Below are positions 46,272 through 57,753 of a DNA stretch of 64,000 bases, in pieces. A model generated the notes under the pieces. It did no database searches. It saw only the letters and a program-made list of their open reading frames with translations, and was not told the DNA's origin. Positions within the stretch are counted from its first letter, which is position 1, and each line of letters opens with the position of its first letter. The position numbers and the translations under genes are program-made. This DNA is from Mycobacterium heckeshornense (lineage in GTDB: Bacteria; Actinomycetota; Actinomycetes; Mycobacteriales; Mycobacteriaceae). The stretch covers positions 3,720,001 to 3,784,000 of the forward strand of contig NZ_AP024237.1 in NCBI RefSeq assembly GCF_016592155.1, in the 5' to 3' direction.

Positions 46272-47060
46272 GTGAGCGACGACCTCTACGTGCACCGGTA
46301 CGGCCCGGCGGGACCAGTCCAAGTGCTGGCCATCCACGGCCTCACCGGACACGGGCAGCGCTGGCGGCGGCTGGCCACACAGTATCTGTCCGAAATCACT
46401 GTTGCTGCACCCGATTTGATCGGACACGGTAGATCGTCGTGGGCTGCGCCGTGGACCATTGAGGCCAATGTGAAGGCGCTGTCGGCCGTGCTCGACGAGC
46501 ACGCCGATGGCCCGGTGGTGGTGGTGGGGCATTCATTCGGGGCTGCGGTGGCGCTACATCTGGCCGCCGCACGCCGGGACCAGGTGCGTGCGCTGGTGTT
46601 GCTCGACCCCGCGATCGGGCTGGACGGCCAGTGGATGCGCGAGATCGCCGACGCGATGCTGGCCTCACCCGACTACCCCGACGCCACGGCGGCACGCGCA
46701 GAAAAGGCGACCGGCTCGTGGGTCGATGTCGACCCCGAACTGCTCGACGCCGAGCTCGACGAGCATCTGGTGGCGCTGCCGGGCGGCAGGTATGCCTGGC
46801 GGATCAGTCTTCCGGCGATGATGGCCTACTGGAGCGAGCTGGCCCGCGACATTGTGTTGCCGCCCAAAGGAACTGCGACGACCCTGGTGCGCGCGATGTG
46901 GACCTCACCCGCGTACGTCGGCGAAGAACTCATCACGGCGCTGCGAGAACGGCTCGGGCCAGATTTCCGCCTGCTCGACTTGGACTGTGAGCACATGGTG
47001 CCGTTGGCCAAGCCCGCGGAGGTGGCTGCGGCGATCCGCGAAAGGCTCGACCGACCGTGA
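46272..47060 (+). CDS. lipV: Alpha/beta hydrolase, lipase LipV
   Basis: A 262-residue alpha/beta hydrolase. LAIHGLTGHG forms the oxyanion region near residues 18-27, the nucleophile elbow is GHSFGA near 84-89, LLDPAIG is near 108, and a late CEHMVPL carries the catalytic His near 240. GTG start at 46272 (VSDDLYVHRYGP). It corresponds to Rv3203 LipV, a short-chain esterase. Its stop overlaps the next start (GTGA). Confidence 0.88.
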   Translation: MSDDLYVHRYGPAGPVQVLAIHGLTGHGQRWRRLATQYLSEITVAAPDLIGHGRSSWAAPWTIEANVKALSAVLDEHADGPVVVVGHSFGAAVALHLAAARRDQVRALVLLDPAIGLDGQWMREIADAMLASPDYPDATAARAEKATGSWVDVDPELLDAELDEHLVALPGGRYAWRISLPAMMAYWSELARDIVLPPKGTATTLVRAMWTSPAYVGEELITALRERLGPDFRLLDLDCEHMVPLAKPAEVAAAIRERLDRP

Positions 47061-47353
47061 CAGCAGTGACCGGCGAGCAGGTCGAACGGGTGCGGGCGCT
47101 GGTCGCGGCGATCCCGGCCGGGCGGGTCGCCACCTACGGCGATATCGCCGTCGCCGCAGGGCTTTCCAGCCCCCGCATCGTCGGTTGGATCATGCGTACC
47201 GACTCCGCCGATCTGCCCTGGCACCGGGTGATCACCGCCTCGGGTCGCCCGGCGCGGCATCTGGCCACCCGCCAGCTGGAGCTGTTGCGCGCCGAAGGGG
47301 TGCTCGCGGTCGACGGCAAAGTACCGTTGCGCGAAGTCCGGCACCGCTTCTAG
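47057..47353 (+). CDS. Alkyltransferase-like protein (ATL)
   Basis: A 98-residue protein of the O6-alkylguanine transferase DNA-binding fold (IPAGRVATYGDIAVAAGLSS near residues 19-38). The active-site PCHR of true methyltransferases reads PWHR here near residue 53, so the acceptor Cys is replaced by Trp. ATLs bind alkylated guanine and flag it for nucleotide excision repair. It corresponds to Rv3204. It starts with GTG overlapping lipV and its TAG stop shares CTAG with the stop of the convergent gene. Confidence 0.88.
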   Translation: MTAVTGEQVERVRALVAAIPAGRVATYGDIAVAAGLSSPRIVGWIMRTDSADLPWHRVITASGRPARHLATRQLELLRAEGVLAVDGKVPLREVRHRF

Positions 47354-48206
47354 AGCACCAGCCGTACCAGCGCCGCGGTACGAGCCAGACCCGGGAAAGC
47401 CGCCGCGGTCGACCGCGGATGCAGCGCATGCACTGCCAGTCGAAACATCAAGGCGCGCAACAACATTTGTGGCCACTCCGGCAGTGCGTTCCACCGTTCG
47501 ATGAGCCCGTCGTCGGCCTCCCCCCCAAGACAGCGCGTCGACCACGACCACGCCGGCCGCCCATGATGCGGGCCGCCAGTATGGCGTGATGTCGGTGATT
47601 CCAGGGGCAGCCGTGCCGGCGAAAAGCACGGTCCCATACAGGTCCCCGTGCACCAGCTGGTTGGGGCTCTTGGTCGGTCGGCGCAACCGTGCGAGCTGGT
47701 TGATCAGGTCGATCGAGCGCTGCGCGTCCGCTGTCGCGGGGGCTACCCGCGCCGCGGGGGGCACCGACTGCAGTGGGCGCTCCTCCCAGGCGGCGCGGTC
47801 TGCGGCGATGAAGACATCGACGTCGTCCCACGGCACCGTCGGGCCCCTGGGTCAGAAAGCGCGGTCGCTCCAGTTTGCTGGTCGCCTCGTGCAGGCGCAC
47901 CGCCGCCGAGACCACCTCGTCGTGGCGGGGCTCGGGTCTGCCGGCGACGAATGTGTCGGCGCGCCAGCCCGACACGACGTATCGGCCATCGGTCGACCGG
48001 ACCGGGCGGGCCAGTCGGACCCCGTCGACGAACAGCGTCTCGCGCACCCGGGCCGACCACGCGGCGCGCGCATGATCGGCCACCGTGGACAACACCACCT
48101 CACCGCAGCGCCAGCCGCCCTCCCAGCTGTCACCCAGCGGTGCCGGTCGCACACCGCTTAGCCCGAACGCCGCCAACACATGCTCGGGCGGCCGCTCGAC
48201 ACTCAC
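47350..48206 (-). pseudogene. TIGR02569-family protein (Rv3205c type), two frameshifts
   Basis: The first third reads in one frame (MSVERPPEHVLAAFGLSG, GWRADTFVAGRPEPRHDE to FLTQG), the second in another (VPWDDVDVFIAADRAAWEE, QLVHGDLYGTVLFAGTA) and the last in a third (EADDGLIERWNALPEWPQML). The joins are a C4 run at 47844-47847 and a C7 run at 47520-47526 (plus strand). Dropping one base from each gives one 284-residue frame, the expected length for this family. HGDLYGTVLF resembles the catalytic loop of aminoglycoside-phosphotransferase-like kinases. The pattern is the same as in adnB, so this is probably an intact gene with sequence errors. Confidence 0.8.
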
Positions 48207-48242
48207 ACGGTCAGGGTAACCACGCCGGCGACGGGTATTGGT

Positions 48243-49421
48243 TTAGTACATCACCATGTCGGGCTGCATCTGCTTGGCCCACGCCACGATTCCGCCCTGC
48301 AGGTGTACGGCATCGGAGAAGCCGGCCTTCTTCACCGCCGCCAGCGCCTCAGCCGAGCGCACACCAGTCTTGCAGTACAGCACCGGCATCCGGTCCTGCG
48401 GCAGCTTGGCCAGACCTTCGCCGGAGTTGATCGACGACTGCGGGATCAGCTGCGCGCCCTCGATGTGATTGATATCCCACTCCACCGGCTCGCGCACATC
48501 GATCAGCGCGACCTTCTTGCCCGAGTCCAGGAGCTCGCGCAACTCCTGCGGGGTGATAGCCGAGTCGGCGACCGCATCGGCGGCTTCCTGCGAGACGACC
48601 CCGCAGAATTCGTCGTAGTCGACCAGTTCGGCAATCTTCGGCGTGGACGGATCCTTGCGGATGTTGATCGTGCGGTAACTCATCTCCAGCGCGTCGTACA
48701 CCATCAGCCGGCCGAGCAGCGGTTCGCCGATGCCGGTGATGAGTTTGATCGCCTCGGTGCCCATCACCGAGGCGATGGAGGCGCACAGGATGCCCAGCAC
48801 ACCGCCTTCGGCGCAGGACGGCACCATGCCCGGCGGCGGCGGCTCCGGGTACAGGTCGCGGTAGTTCAAGCCGCGCCCGTCCGGCGCGTCCTCCCAGAAC
48901 ACCGACACCTGGCCTTCGAAACGGTAGATCGATCCCCAGACGTACGGCTTTCTGGCCAGCACCGCGGCGTCGTTGACCAGATACCTGGTCGCGAAATTGT
49001 CGGTGCCATCGAGGATCAAGTCATATTGCTCGAACAGCTCGACGGCATTGCCGGGCTCCAGTTTAGTCTCGTGCAGCCGCACCTGCACCAGCGGGTTCAC
49101 CTCGGCGATCGAGTCGCGGGCGGACTGGGTCTTGGGCCGGCCGACGTCGGACACGCCGTGGATGATCTGGCGCTGCAGGTTCGACTCGTCGACCAGGTCA
49201 TAGTCGACGATGCCCAGCGTTCCCACTCCGGCCGCGGCCAGATACAGCAACGCCGGAGCGCCCAGACCGCCGGCCCCGATCACCAGTACTCTGGCGTTCT
49301 TCAGCCGCTTCTGCCCCTCGACGCCCAAATCCGGGATGATGAGGTGGCGGCTGTAGCGCGCCACCTCCTCCCGAGTCAGCTCGGCTGCTGGCTCGACCAG
49401 CGGCGGCAACGATGTCGACAC
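48243..49421 (-). CDS. moeZ: Adenylyltransferase/sulfurtransferase MoeZ
   Basis: A 392-residue protein with an N-terminal E1/MoeB-like domain (VIGAGGLGAPALLYLAAAGV near residues 40-60; DGTDNFATRY near 130) and a C-terminal rhodanese domain (VALIDVREPVEW, active Cys in VLYCKTGVRS near 360). It activates sulfur carriers such as CysO and MoaD2 for cysteine and molybdenum cofactor synthesis. Length and domain order match Rv3206c; it is also called moeB1. GTG 49421 is the start. A cysteine pair for zinc is not obvious. Confidence 0.92.
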   Translation of the reverse strand: MSTSLPPLVEPAAELTREEVARYSRHLIIPDLGVEGQKRLKNARVLVIGAGGLGAPALLYLAAAGVGTLGIVDYDLVDESNLQRQIIHGVSDVGRPKTQSARDSIAEVNPLVQVRLHETKLEPGNAVELFEQYDLILDGTDNFATRYLVNDAAVLARKPYVWGSIYRFEGQVSVFWEDAPDGRGLNYRDLYPEPPPPGMVPSCAEGGVLGILCASIASVMGTEAIKLITGIGEPLLGRLMVYDALEMSYRTINIRKDPSTPKIAELVDYDEFCGVVSQEAADAVADSAITPQELRELLDSGKKVALIDVREPVEWDINHIEGAQLIPQSSINSGEGLAKLPQDRMPVLYCKTGVRSAEALAAVKKAGFSDAVHLQGGIVAWAKQMQPDMVMY

Positions 49422-49542
49422 CGGATATCTCCTCGGTCTAACTTTCACGTCCGTCAGCCACCACCATCACAGCAGTTGTCCCCGTCGACGGCAAACAGAT
49501 CAACCGCGCGGGGCCCGCGTTGCTTCCCGCGATCGCGCGTGG

Positions 49543-51689
<2,147 letters not shown>

Positions 51690-51870
51690 GTCGGCCCTCC
51701 GTTTCGCAGTCACTCACAAGCGTTCCCGCAAGCAGGCTAGTGGACTCGGCGGCGGCCGTGCGCACCAGCCACTGGCCGTTCAGCGGGCACGCGTCCAGCT
51801 GCGGCAATCTCACCCGACACACCCGCAGGGCAGCGCCATCGCCCGAGTCCACACCGATACGATCAGCATC

Positions 51871-52524
51871 ATTAGCATCATCAATCACTCTGATACCGCC
51901 GTCCACGATTACCCGGACGAGGAGACGTACGTCGACGACCGCGACGCCGGCGCGGTAGACCATCGGTGGCGTCCGGTCGCCGCGATCGCCGCCGCGGTGC
52001 TGATACTGGCCGTGATCGCCACCGCGCTGATCGTCTACGGGGGGGAGAGCGCGTCGACCACGGCCACGGTGGAGCCGCCTCCGACGCGGCGTGTGATCGC
52101 CACGCCACGGCCGGGCACCCCGACGGCAGCGCCGCTGCCGCCGGAGACGGTGACGACGTTGACGCCACCCGCCGCGCCGACCACGACGGCGTCGTTGAGT
52201 CCCACCGCAGAACCCGGCCCGTCGCCGGAACCTACCCCGCCGCCGGCGGTGGATCCGCGGACCGTGGTCTATTCGGTGACCGGGACAAAGCAGGTCTTCG
52301 ACGTCGTCAGCGTCATCTACACCGATGCACAGGGGCTGCCGCAGACCGATTTCAACGTGTCGTTGCCGTGGAGCAAGACCATCGTGCTGAACCCGGGCGT
52401 CCAGACCAAGTCCGTCATCGCCACCAGCCTGGCCGGCCGTCTCAACTGCACAATCACCACCGCCGACGGCCAGTTGGTCGCCGCGTCGGCAACCAACACG
52501 ATCATCGCGACCTGCGCACGTTAG
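51871..52524 (+). CDS. Thr/Pro-rich membrane-anchored protein (Rv3209/MmpS-like), start unclear
   Basis: The frame encodes an acidic N-terminus (DYPDEETYVDDRDAG), one membrane segment (VAAIAAAVLILAVIATALIVY, near residues 39-59), a long Thr/Pro linker and a beta-rich extracytoplasmic domain (VYSVTGTKQVFDVVSVIYTD, NCTITTADG) like MmpS. No ATG, GTG or TTG occurs in frame between 51670 and the membrane segment; the ATT at 51871 is the best fit. Either a rare start, a start-codon mutation or another sequence error is involved. The product corresponds to Rv3209. Confidence 0.6.
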   Translation: MSIINHSDTAVHDYPDEETYVDDRDAGAVDHRWRPVAAIAAAVLILAVIATALIVYGGESASTTATVEPPPTRRVIATPRPGTPTAAPLPPETVTTLTPPAAPTTTASLSPTAEPGPSPEPTPPPAVDPRTVVYSVTGTKQVFDVVSVIYTDAQGLPQTDFNVSLPWSKTIVLNPGVQTKSVIATSLAGRLNCTITTADGQLVAASATNTIIATCAR

Positions 52525-52624
52525 CGTCCCGACAATGCGGCGCCGCTCGAGGTATCGCCCGGCTGCGGGAGGCCGGTCGGGGTTGGCCGGCTGCTCGGAC
52601 GCTCAGGGCCGCATCCCGGCCGGG

Positions 52625-53320
52625 CTAGATCAGGCCCAGTTCGCGCATCCGCTTGTCGTGGGTGCGCTGGACGCGGTCGAAGAACCCGGTGAGCTGGGTC
52701 AGACCGTCGGTGCCGGACACCACCAGGTCGACCAGCTCGTCATGCTCGGCGAGTACGTATTGGGCCTGGGTGATCGCTTCGCCGAGCAGGCGGCGAGACC
52801 ACAGCGCGAGCCGGCTGCGTTGTTTGCTGCTGCGCGTCACCGCGGCGCGCACCTCGGCGACCACGAATTGCGAGTGTTCCGTTTCGGCCAGCGCCGCGCG
52901 CACCACATCGGCGACCTCATCGGGCAGCCCGTCAGCGATTTCCAGGTAGAAATCGGCTGCCAGCGCATCGCCGACATACGTTTTCACCAGCGCCTCCAGC
53001 CACGTGCTGGGCGTGGTCAGCCGGTGATAGTTATCGAGGGCCGAGGCGAACTCGGCCATCGCCGCGACGACGTCGACGCCGCGACCTTCCAACGCGTCAC
53101 GCAGCAGCTCGTAATGCCCCATTTCCGCGGCTGCCATGCTCGCCATCGAAATACGGCCGCGCAAGTCCGGTGCCATCTTGGCCTCTTCGGCAAGCCGATA
53201 GAACGCGGCGATCTCGCCGTAGGCGAGCACAGCGAAGAGCTTGTTGACGCCGGGATGATCCGCGGGCAGCCGCGGCGAAGCCGCACCGGCCTCGTGGTCG
53301 GCGCGCGAAAGCGAAGCCAT
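52625..53320 (-). CDS. Ferritin-like fold protein (Rv3210c type)
   Basis: A 231-residue helical protein with ferritin-like iron-ligand spacing: YGEIAAFYRLAEEA near residue 35, AAAEMGHYELL near 64-74 and AETEHSQFVVAE near 150-161. The two ExxH pairs would bind a diiron centre as in MiaE-type hydroxylases. The actual substrate is unknown. It is divergent from rhlE, with 247 bp between start codons. Confidence 0.82.
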   Translation of the reverse strand: MASLSRADHEAGAASPRLPADHPGVNKLFAVLAYGEIAAFYRLAEEAKMAPDLRGRISMASMAAAEMGHYELLRDALEGRGVDVVAAMAEFASALDNYHRLTTPSTWLEALVKTYVGDALAADFYLEIADGLPDEVADVVRAALAETEHSQFVVAEVRAAVTRSSKQRSRLALWSRRLLGEAITQAQYVLAEHDELVDLVVSGTDGLTQLTGFFDRVQRTHDKRMRELGLI

Positions 53321-53567
53321 GGCAACACTCTAGTCGTCGGCGCGACTGCTCCCGGTGGGTCCGGCCGCAGGCCAGCTATGATGGAAGCCGATAGCAGCTG
53401 TACGGCTATCGAACGATTATGTGCGTGCACGCAGTCGGCCCGCCTTGTGCAGCGCAGGGCCCGCGAATCGGCAACGTATTCGAAGTCAGACCCTCGTGCG
53501 CGCCCGAAACCCGACGACACGCGACGAGATTGACCGAATCCGACACCGAAAGGCTTATCGCCCCCGC

Positions 53568-55007
53568 ATGACTCCCCTTGTCACCGCATCGCCCTTAACT
53601 TTTGCCAAATTGGGGGTTCGCGACGAAATCGTCCGAGCCCTGACCGATCAGGGCATCGAACGCCCTTTCGCCATCCAAGAACTCACCCTGCCGCTGGCCC
53701 TGGCCGGCGAAGACGTCATCGGCCAGGCCCGCACCGGCATGGGCAAGACGCTGGCGTTCGGCGTGCCACTGCTGCAGCGCATCGCCACCGAGGCCCGACT
53801 CAGCGGCACGCCGCGGGCACTGGTCGTGGTGCCCACCCGCGAATTGTGCCTGCAGGTCTCCGAGGACTTGGCCGCGGCGGCCAGGTATCTGACCGCTGAT
53901 CGCGGGCGGGGGCTGTCGGTGGTGTCCATCTACGGTGGACGCCCCTACGAGCCGCAGGTCCAAGCGCTGCGCGCCGGCGCCGACGTGGTCGTCGGCACGC
54001 CCGGCCGGCTGCTCGACCTGGCCCAGCAGGGGCACCTGCGGCTGGGCGGGCTGTCGGTGCTGGTGCTCGATGAGGCCGACGAAATGCTCGACTTGGGTTT
54101 CCTGCCCGACGTCGAACGCATCTTGCGCCAGATCCCCGACGACCGTCAATCGATGTTGTTCTCGGCGACCATGCCGACCCCCATCATCCGGCTGGCCCGC
54201 ACCTTCATGCACCAACCCACCCACATCCGGGCCGAGGCGCCGCACGCGTCGGCGGTACACGACGCCACCGACCAGTTCGTCTACCGCGCACACGCGCTCG
54301 ACAAGGTGGAGCTGGTCAGTCGGGTGCTGCAGGCCCGCGACCGTGGCGCCACCATGATCTTCACGCGCACCAAGCGCACGGCCCAGAAGGTGGCCGATGA
54401 GCTGGCCGAGCGCGGCTTTGCGGTCGGCGCCGTGCACGGCGACCTGGGCCAGGTCGCGCGGGAAAAGGCGCTCAAAGCCTTCCGCAGCGGCGAGATCGAC
54501 GTGCTGGTGGCCACCGACGTGGCTGCCCGCGGTATCGACATCGACGACGTCACCCACGTCATCAACTACCAGTGCCCCGAGGACGAAAAGACCTACGTGC
54601 ATCGCATCGGGCGCACCGGCCGCGCTGGGCGCACCGGCGTCGCTGTCACACTGGTGGACTGGGATGAGCTGCCCCGCTGGGCGATGATCGATAAGGCGCT
54701 GGGGCTGGGGTGCCCGGAACCGCCGGAGACCTACTCCAGCTCGTCGCACCTCTACACCGAGCTGGGCATCCCGCCCGAGGCCAGCGGCACGGTCGGCGCG
54801 CCCCGCACCGCGCGGGCCAAACGTGACCGGTCCGCGCAACGCAACACCCCCAGGTCACGACGGCGCACCCGCGCCGGCAAGCCGGTGAGCGGCCACCCGA
54901 GCACCAACGCGGAGTCGGCGACCGAACTGCCCGGTGGTGACGGCACACACAGCGGCCGCCGTCGCCGGCCCCGCAGGGCGGCCAGCGTCGCCGTGCCCGT
55001 CAACTGA
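53568..55007 (+). CDS. rhlE: DEAD-box ATP-dependent RNA helicase RhlE
   Basis: A 479-residue DEAD-box helicase. The Q motif (IERPFAIQELTLP), Walker A (ARTGMGKT), VPTRELCLQ, TPGRLLDL, DEAD (VLDEADEML), SAT (FSATMP) and [13 protein letters not shown] motifs all appear in order, followed by a basic, disordered C-terminal tail. It unwinds RNA in ribosome assembly or decay. The ATG at 53568 has no ribosome site. A TTG at 53530 opens a 13-codon frame (MTESDTERLIAPA) whose TGA overlaps this ATG; it may be the real N-terminus joined by a one-base error, or a coupled leader. Confidence 0.9.
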   Translation: MTPLVTASPLTFAKLGVRDEIVRALTDQGIERPFAIQELTLPLALAGEDVIGQARTGMGKTLAFGVPLLQRIATEARLSGTPRALVVVPTRELCLQVSEDLAAAARYLTADRGRGLSVVSIYGGRPYEPQVQALRAGADVVVGTPGRLLDLAQQGHLRLGGLSVLVLDEADEMLDLGFLPDVERILRQIPDDRQSMLFSATMPTPIIRLARTFMHQPTHIRAEAPHASAVHDATDQFVYRAHALDKVELVSRVLQARDRGATMIFTRTKRTAQKVADELAERGFAVGAVHGDLGQVAREKALKAFRSGEIDVLVATDVAARGIDIDDVTHVINYQCPEDEKTYVHRIGRTGRAGRTGVAVTLVDWDELPRWAMIDKALGLGCPEPPETYSSSSHLYTELGIPPEASGTVGAPRTARAKRDRSAQRNTPRSRRRTRAGKPVSGHPSTNAESATELPGGDGTHSGRRRRPRRAASVAVPVN

Positions 55008-55024
55008 GCGGCCCTCGCCGGGCG

Positions 55025-56248
55025 ATGGTCCGACCCGAACGCCGCACCAGGGCCGACATGGCGGCTGCCGCGGCCATCGCGGTGGTCGTCGCCGTCGCTG
55101 TGGCGCTGATCTGGTGGACCAGCGACGCCCGGGCCACCCTCAGCCGTCCCGCCGTGGTGCCGGCGCCCACCCCGACGCCTGCCCGTGCGGTCCCGGCCGC
55201 GCTGCGCGAGCTCTGGACCGCGGCCAGCGCCGCCACCGGGCGGCCCGTCGTGGTCGGCGGCACCGTCGTAACCGGCGACAAGCGCACGGTGCACGGGCGT
55301 GACCCGGCCACCGGCGAGTCACGCTGGAGCTACTCGCGCGGCAGCGATCTGTGCGCGGTGTCGTGGGTCTACCGCTACGCCGTGGCGGTCTACCGCGACG
55401 ATCGCGGCTGCGGGCAGGTCAGCACCATCGACGGGTCCACCGGTCGGCGCGGGCCGGCCCGCAGCAGCTACGCCGACAAGCACGTCACCGTCACCTCCGA
55501 TGGGACAACCGTGCTGTCGGTCGGCAACACCCGGCTGGAGCTGTGGCGCTCCGACATGGTCCGGATGCTCTCCTACGGTGAGATCGACGCCCGCGTGAAA
55601 CCGTCGTCGCATGGGCTGCACACCGGATGCACGCTGACGTCGGCGGCGGCCAGCTCGTCGGCGGTGTCGGTGCTCGAGGCCTGCCCCAATGCCGCCGACC
55701 TGCGGCTTACCCTGCTGCGCCCGGCCAAGGAGGAGGACGAGCCTGAGCAGCGCTACGTGCCCGAGCCCGGCATCGGCCCGGACTCCGGTGCGCGGGTGCT
55801 GACGCTGTCGGACACCAGCACGGCGGTGTATCTGCCGTCACCGCAACCCAGGGTTGAGGTCGTCGACGAAACCGGCGTCACGGTGGCGAGCACGCTGCTG
55901 TCCGGGCCGCCGTCGCGGTCGAATGCGGTGTCGCGGCCAGGCAACCTGGTGACCTGGTGGACGGGCGATGCCGTCATGGTTTTCGATGCGGCGGATCTCA
56001 CCTACCGCTACACCATTCCCGCTGTCGGCCAAGCGGTTCCGCTGGGACCGGCGACAATGATGGCCGGCCGGCTACTCGTCCCGGTGACCGGCGGCATCGG
56101 CGTCTATGATCCGCTTACCGGTGCCAACGAGCGCTACCTGCCGGTGAACCGGCCTGCGGGCACGTCGGCGGTGATGCCGGCCGTCTGCGGGTCGCAGGTA
56201 ATCGAGCAACGCGGCGACACCGTCGCAGCGCTGGGCCCGGCCAGCTGA
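55025..56248 (+). CDS. Membrane-anchored beta-propeller-like protein (Rv3212 type)
   Basis: A 407-residue protein with an N-terminal anchor (AAAAAIAVVVAVAVALIWW, about residues 13-31), an Ala/Pro linker and an extracytoplasmic domain of repeated beta units (GTVVTGDKRTVHGRDPATGE, WVYRYAVAVYRDDRGCGQ, MVFDAADLTYRYTIP, GIGVYDPLTGANERYLP). The repeats resemble PQQ/WD-like blades. Its start is 18 nt after rhlE. Function is unknown; the layout suggests an envelope scaffold or sensor. Confidence 0.85.
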   Translation: MVRPERRTRADMAAAAAIAVVVAVAVALIWWTSDARATLSRPAVVPAPTPTPARAVPAALRELWTAASAATGRPVVVGGTVVTGDKRTVHGRDPATGESRWSYSRGSDLCAVSWVYRYAVAVYRDDRGCGQVSTIDGSTGRRGPARSSYADKHVTVTSDGTTVLSVGNTRLELWRSDMVRMLSYGEIDARVKPSSHGLHTGCTLTSAAASSSAVSVLEACPNAADLRLTLLRPAKEEDEPEQRYVPEPGIGPDSGARVLTLSDTSTAVYLPSPQPRVEVVDETGVTVASTLLSGPPSRSNAVSRPGNLVTWWTGDAVMVFDAADLTYRYTIPAVGQAVPLGPATMMAGRLLVPVTGGIGVYDPLTGANERYLPVNRPAGTSAVMPAVCGSQVIEQRGDTVAALGPAS

Positions 56249-56288
56249 GCAGACGCACAAAGCCCTGATCCGATTTCGGCTGCTCGCG

Positions 56289-57089
56289 CTACGGCTCCGG
56301 GGCAAACGTCGGCAACGGTTTGCCGGACTTCCAGTGCTTGAGCAGGGCATGGGCCAACTCCCGGTAGGCCGACGCCCCTTTATTCTTGCGGGCGGCCATC
56401 ACCGATGACCCCGAGGCGCTGGCCTCGGCGAAGCGCACTGTTCGCGGGATCGGCGGAGCCAGCACCGGCAGGTCGTAGCGGTCGGCGACGTCGAGCAGCA
56501 CGTCGCGGGTGTGGGTGGTGCGCGAGTCATACAGCGTCGGCAACACCCCCAGCAGACGCAGCCGGGGATTCGTGATCTGTTGGACGTCGGCAACGGTACG
56601 CAGAAACTGCCCGACACCGCGATGCGCCAGCGTCTCGCACTGCAGCGGCACGATCGCCTCGTCGGCCGCGGTGAGGCCGTTGAGCGTGAGCACGCCCAGC
56701 GACGGCGGGCAGTCGACGATGACCACGTCGAAGCGCCCGCTGAGCTTGTCCAGCGCGCGTTTCAGGGCATACTCCCGGCCAGCCCGCATTAGCAGCATCG
56801 CCTCGGCGCCGGCGAGGTCGATATTGGACGGCAACAACGTCATTCCCTCCGCGGTGCTCACCAGCACCGCTTCGGGCTCCACCTCGCCGAGCAGCACCTC
56901 ATGCACGGATACCGGCAACTTGTCGGGATCGTGGCCAAGCGAAAACGTCAGGCAGCCCTGGGGATCGAGATCGACGAGAAGCACTCGCCGGTCTTCGTCG
57001 ACCATCGCGGCCCCCAGCGAGGCCACCGTCGTCGTCTTGGCAACCCCGCCCTTCTGATTCGCGACCGCTAGCACCCGGGTGTCAGTCAT
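56289..57089 (-). CDS. ParA/Soj-like ATPase (Rv3213c type)
   Basis: A 266-residue MinD/ParA ATPase. The deviant Walker A KGGVAKTT is at residues 12-19, LLVDLDPQG near 38 and VIVDCPPSLG near 118. The second-Lys/Thr pattern is typical of ParA proteins. No ParB gene is adjacent, so it is an orphan ParA that may place a protein complex or act in septum control rather than chromosome segregation. ATG at 57089 (MTDTRVLAVANQ) matches the family start. Confidence 0.9.
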   Translation of the reverse strand: MTDTRVLAVANQKGGVAKTTTVASLGAAMVDEDRRVLLVDLDPQGCLTFSLGHDPDKLPVSVHEVLLGEVEPEAVLVSTAEGMTLLPSNIDLAGAEAMLLMRAGREYALKRALDKLSGRFDVVIVDCPPSLGVLTLNGLTAADEAIVPLQCETLAHRGVGQFLRTVADVQQITNPRLRLLGVLPTLYDSRTTHTRDVLLDVADRYDLPVLAPPIPRTVRFAEASASGSSVMAARKNKGASAYRELAHALLKHWKSGKPLPTFAPEP

Positions 57090-57162
57090 AGCCGCCATCC
57101 TGGCACCTTCCCCGCCATGCCCGCGCGGCGATCGCAACGACTCTCAGGCACAATCGGTCTGC

Positions 57163-57741
57163 ATGGGCGTCGAGGACCATCGACTGGTGCTAATGCGTCA
57201 CGGCGAGACCGAATGGTCGAAGTCCGGCCAGCACACCGGCCGCACCGACCTCGAGCTGACCGACGCCGGCCGCAAACGGGCGCAGACCCTTAGCGAGACC
57301 CTGGGCCACCTTGGCCTCGACGACGCGATGGTTTTCAGCAGCCCACGCCGGCGCGCCCTGGTCACCGCCGAGTTGGCCGGTCTGACGGTCGACCACACGA
57401 CCGAATTGCTCGCCGAATGGGACTACGGCGCCTACGAGGGTCTGACGACGGCGCAGATCCGGACGTCGCATCCCGACTGGCTAATCTGGACACATGGCGC
57501 GCAAGACGGCGAAAGCGTCGCACAGGTCAGCGACCGAGCTGATGAGGCCGTCGCATTAGCGTTGCGGCACATGGCATCTCGAGATGTGGTGTTCGTCGGC
57601 CACGGCCACTTCTCACGCGCGGTGATCGCCCGATGGCTCGAGCTGCCGGTGGGTGAGGGCCTCCGATTTGCCATGGCCGCCGGCTCCGTCGCGGTGTGCG
57701 GTTTCGAACACGGAGCGCGCCAGCTGGCGCGCTTGGGCTGA
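57163..57741 (+). CDS. gpm2: Histidine-phosphatase superfamily protein Gpm2
   Basis: A 192-residue phosphoglycerate-mutase-like enzyme: LMRHGETEWS with the catalytic His near residue 12, SSPRRRALVTAEL near 59 and GHGHFSRAV with the second His near 146. The H37Rv homologue Rv3214 acts as an acid phosphatase rather than a mutase. It is 73 nt downstream of the divergent ParA-like start and 12 nt before entC. Confidence 0.9.
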   Translation: MGVEDHRLVLMRHGETEWSKSGQHTGRTDLELTDAGRKRAQTLSETLGHLGLDDAMVFSSPRRRALVTAELAGLTVDHTTELLAEWDYGAYEGLTTAQIRTSHPDWLIWTHGAQDGESVAQVSDRADEAVALALRHMASRDVVFVGHGHFSRAVIARWLELPVGEGLRFAMAAGSVAVCGFEHGARQLARLG

Positions 57742-57753
57742 GCAGCAACCCGG

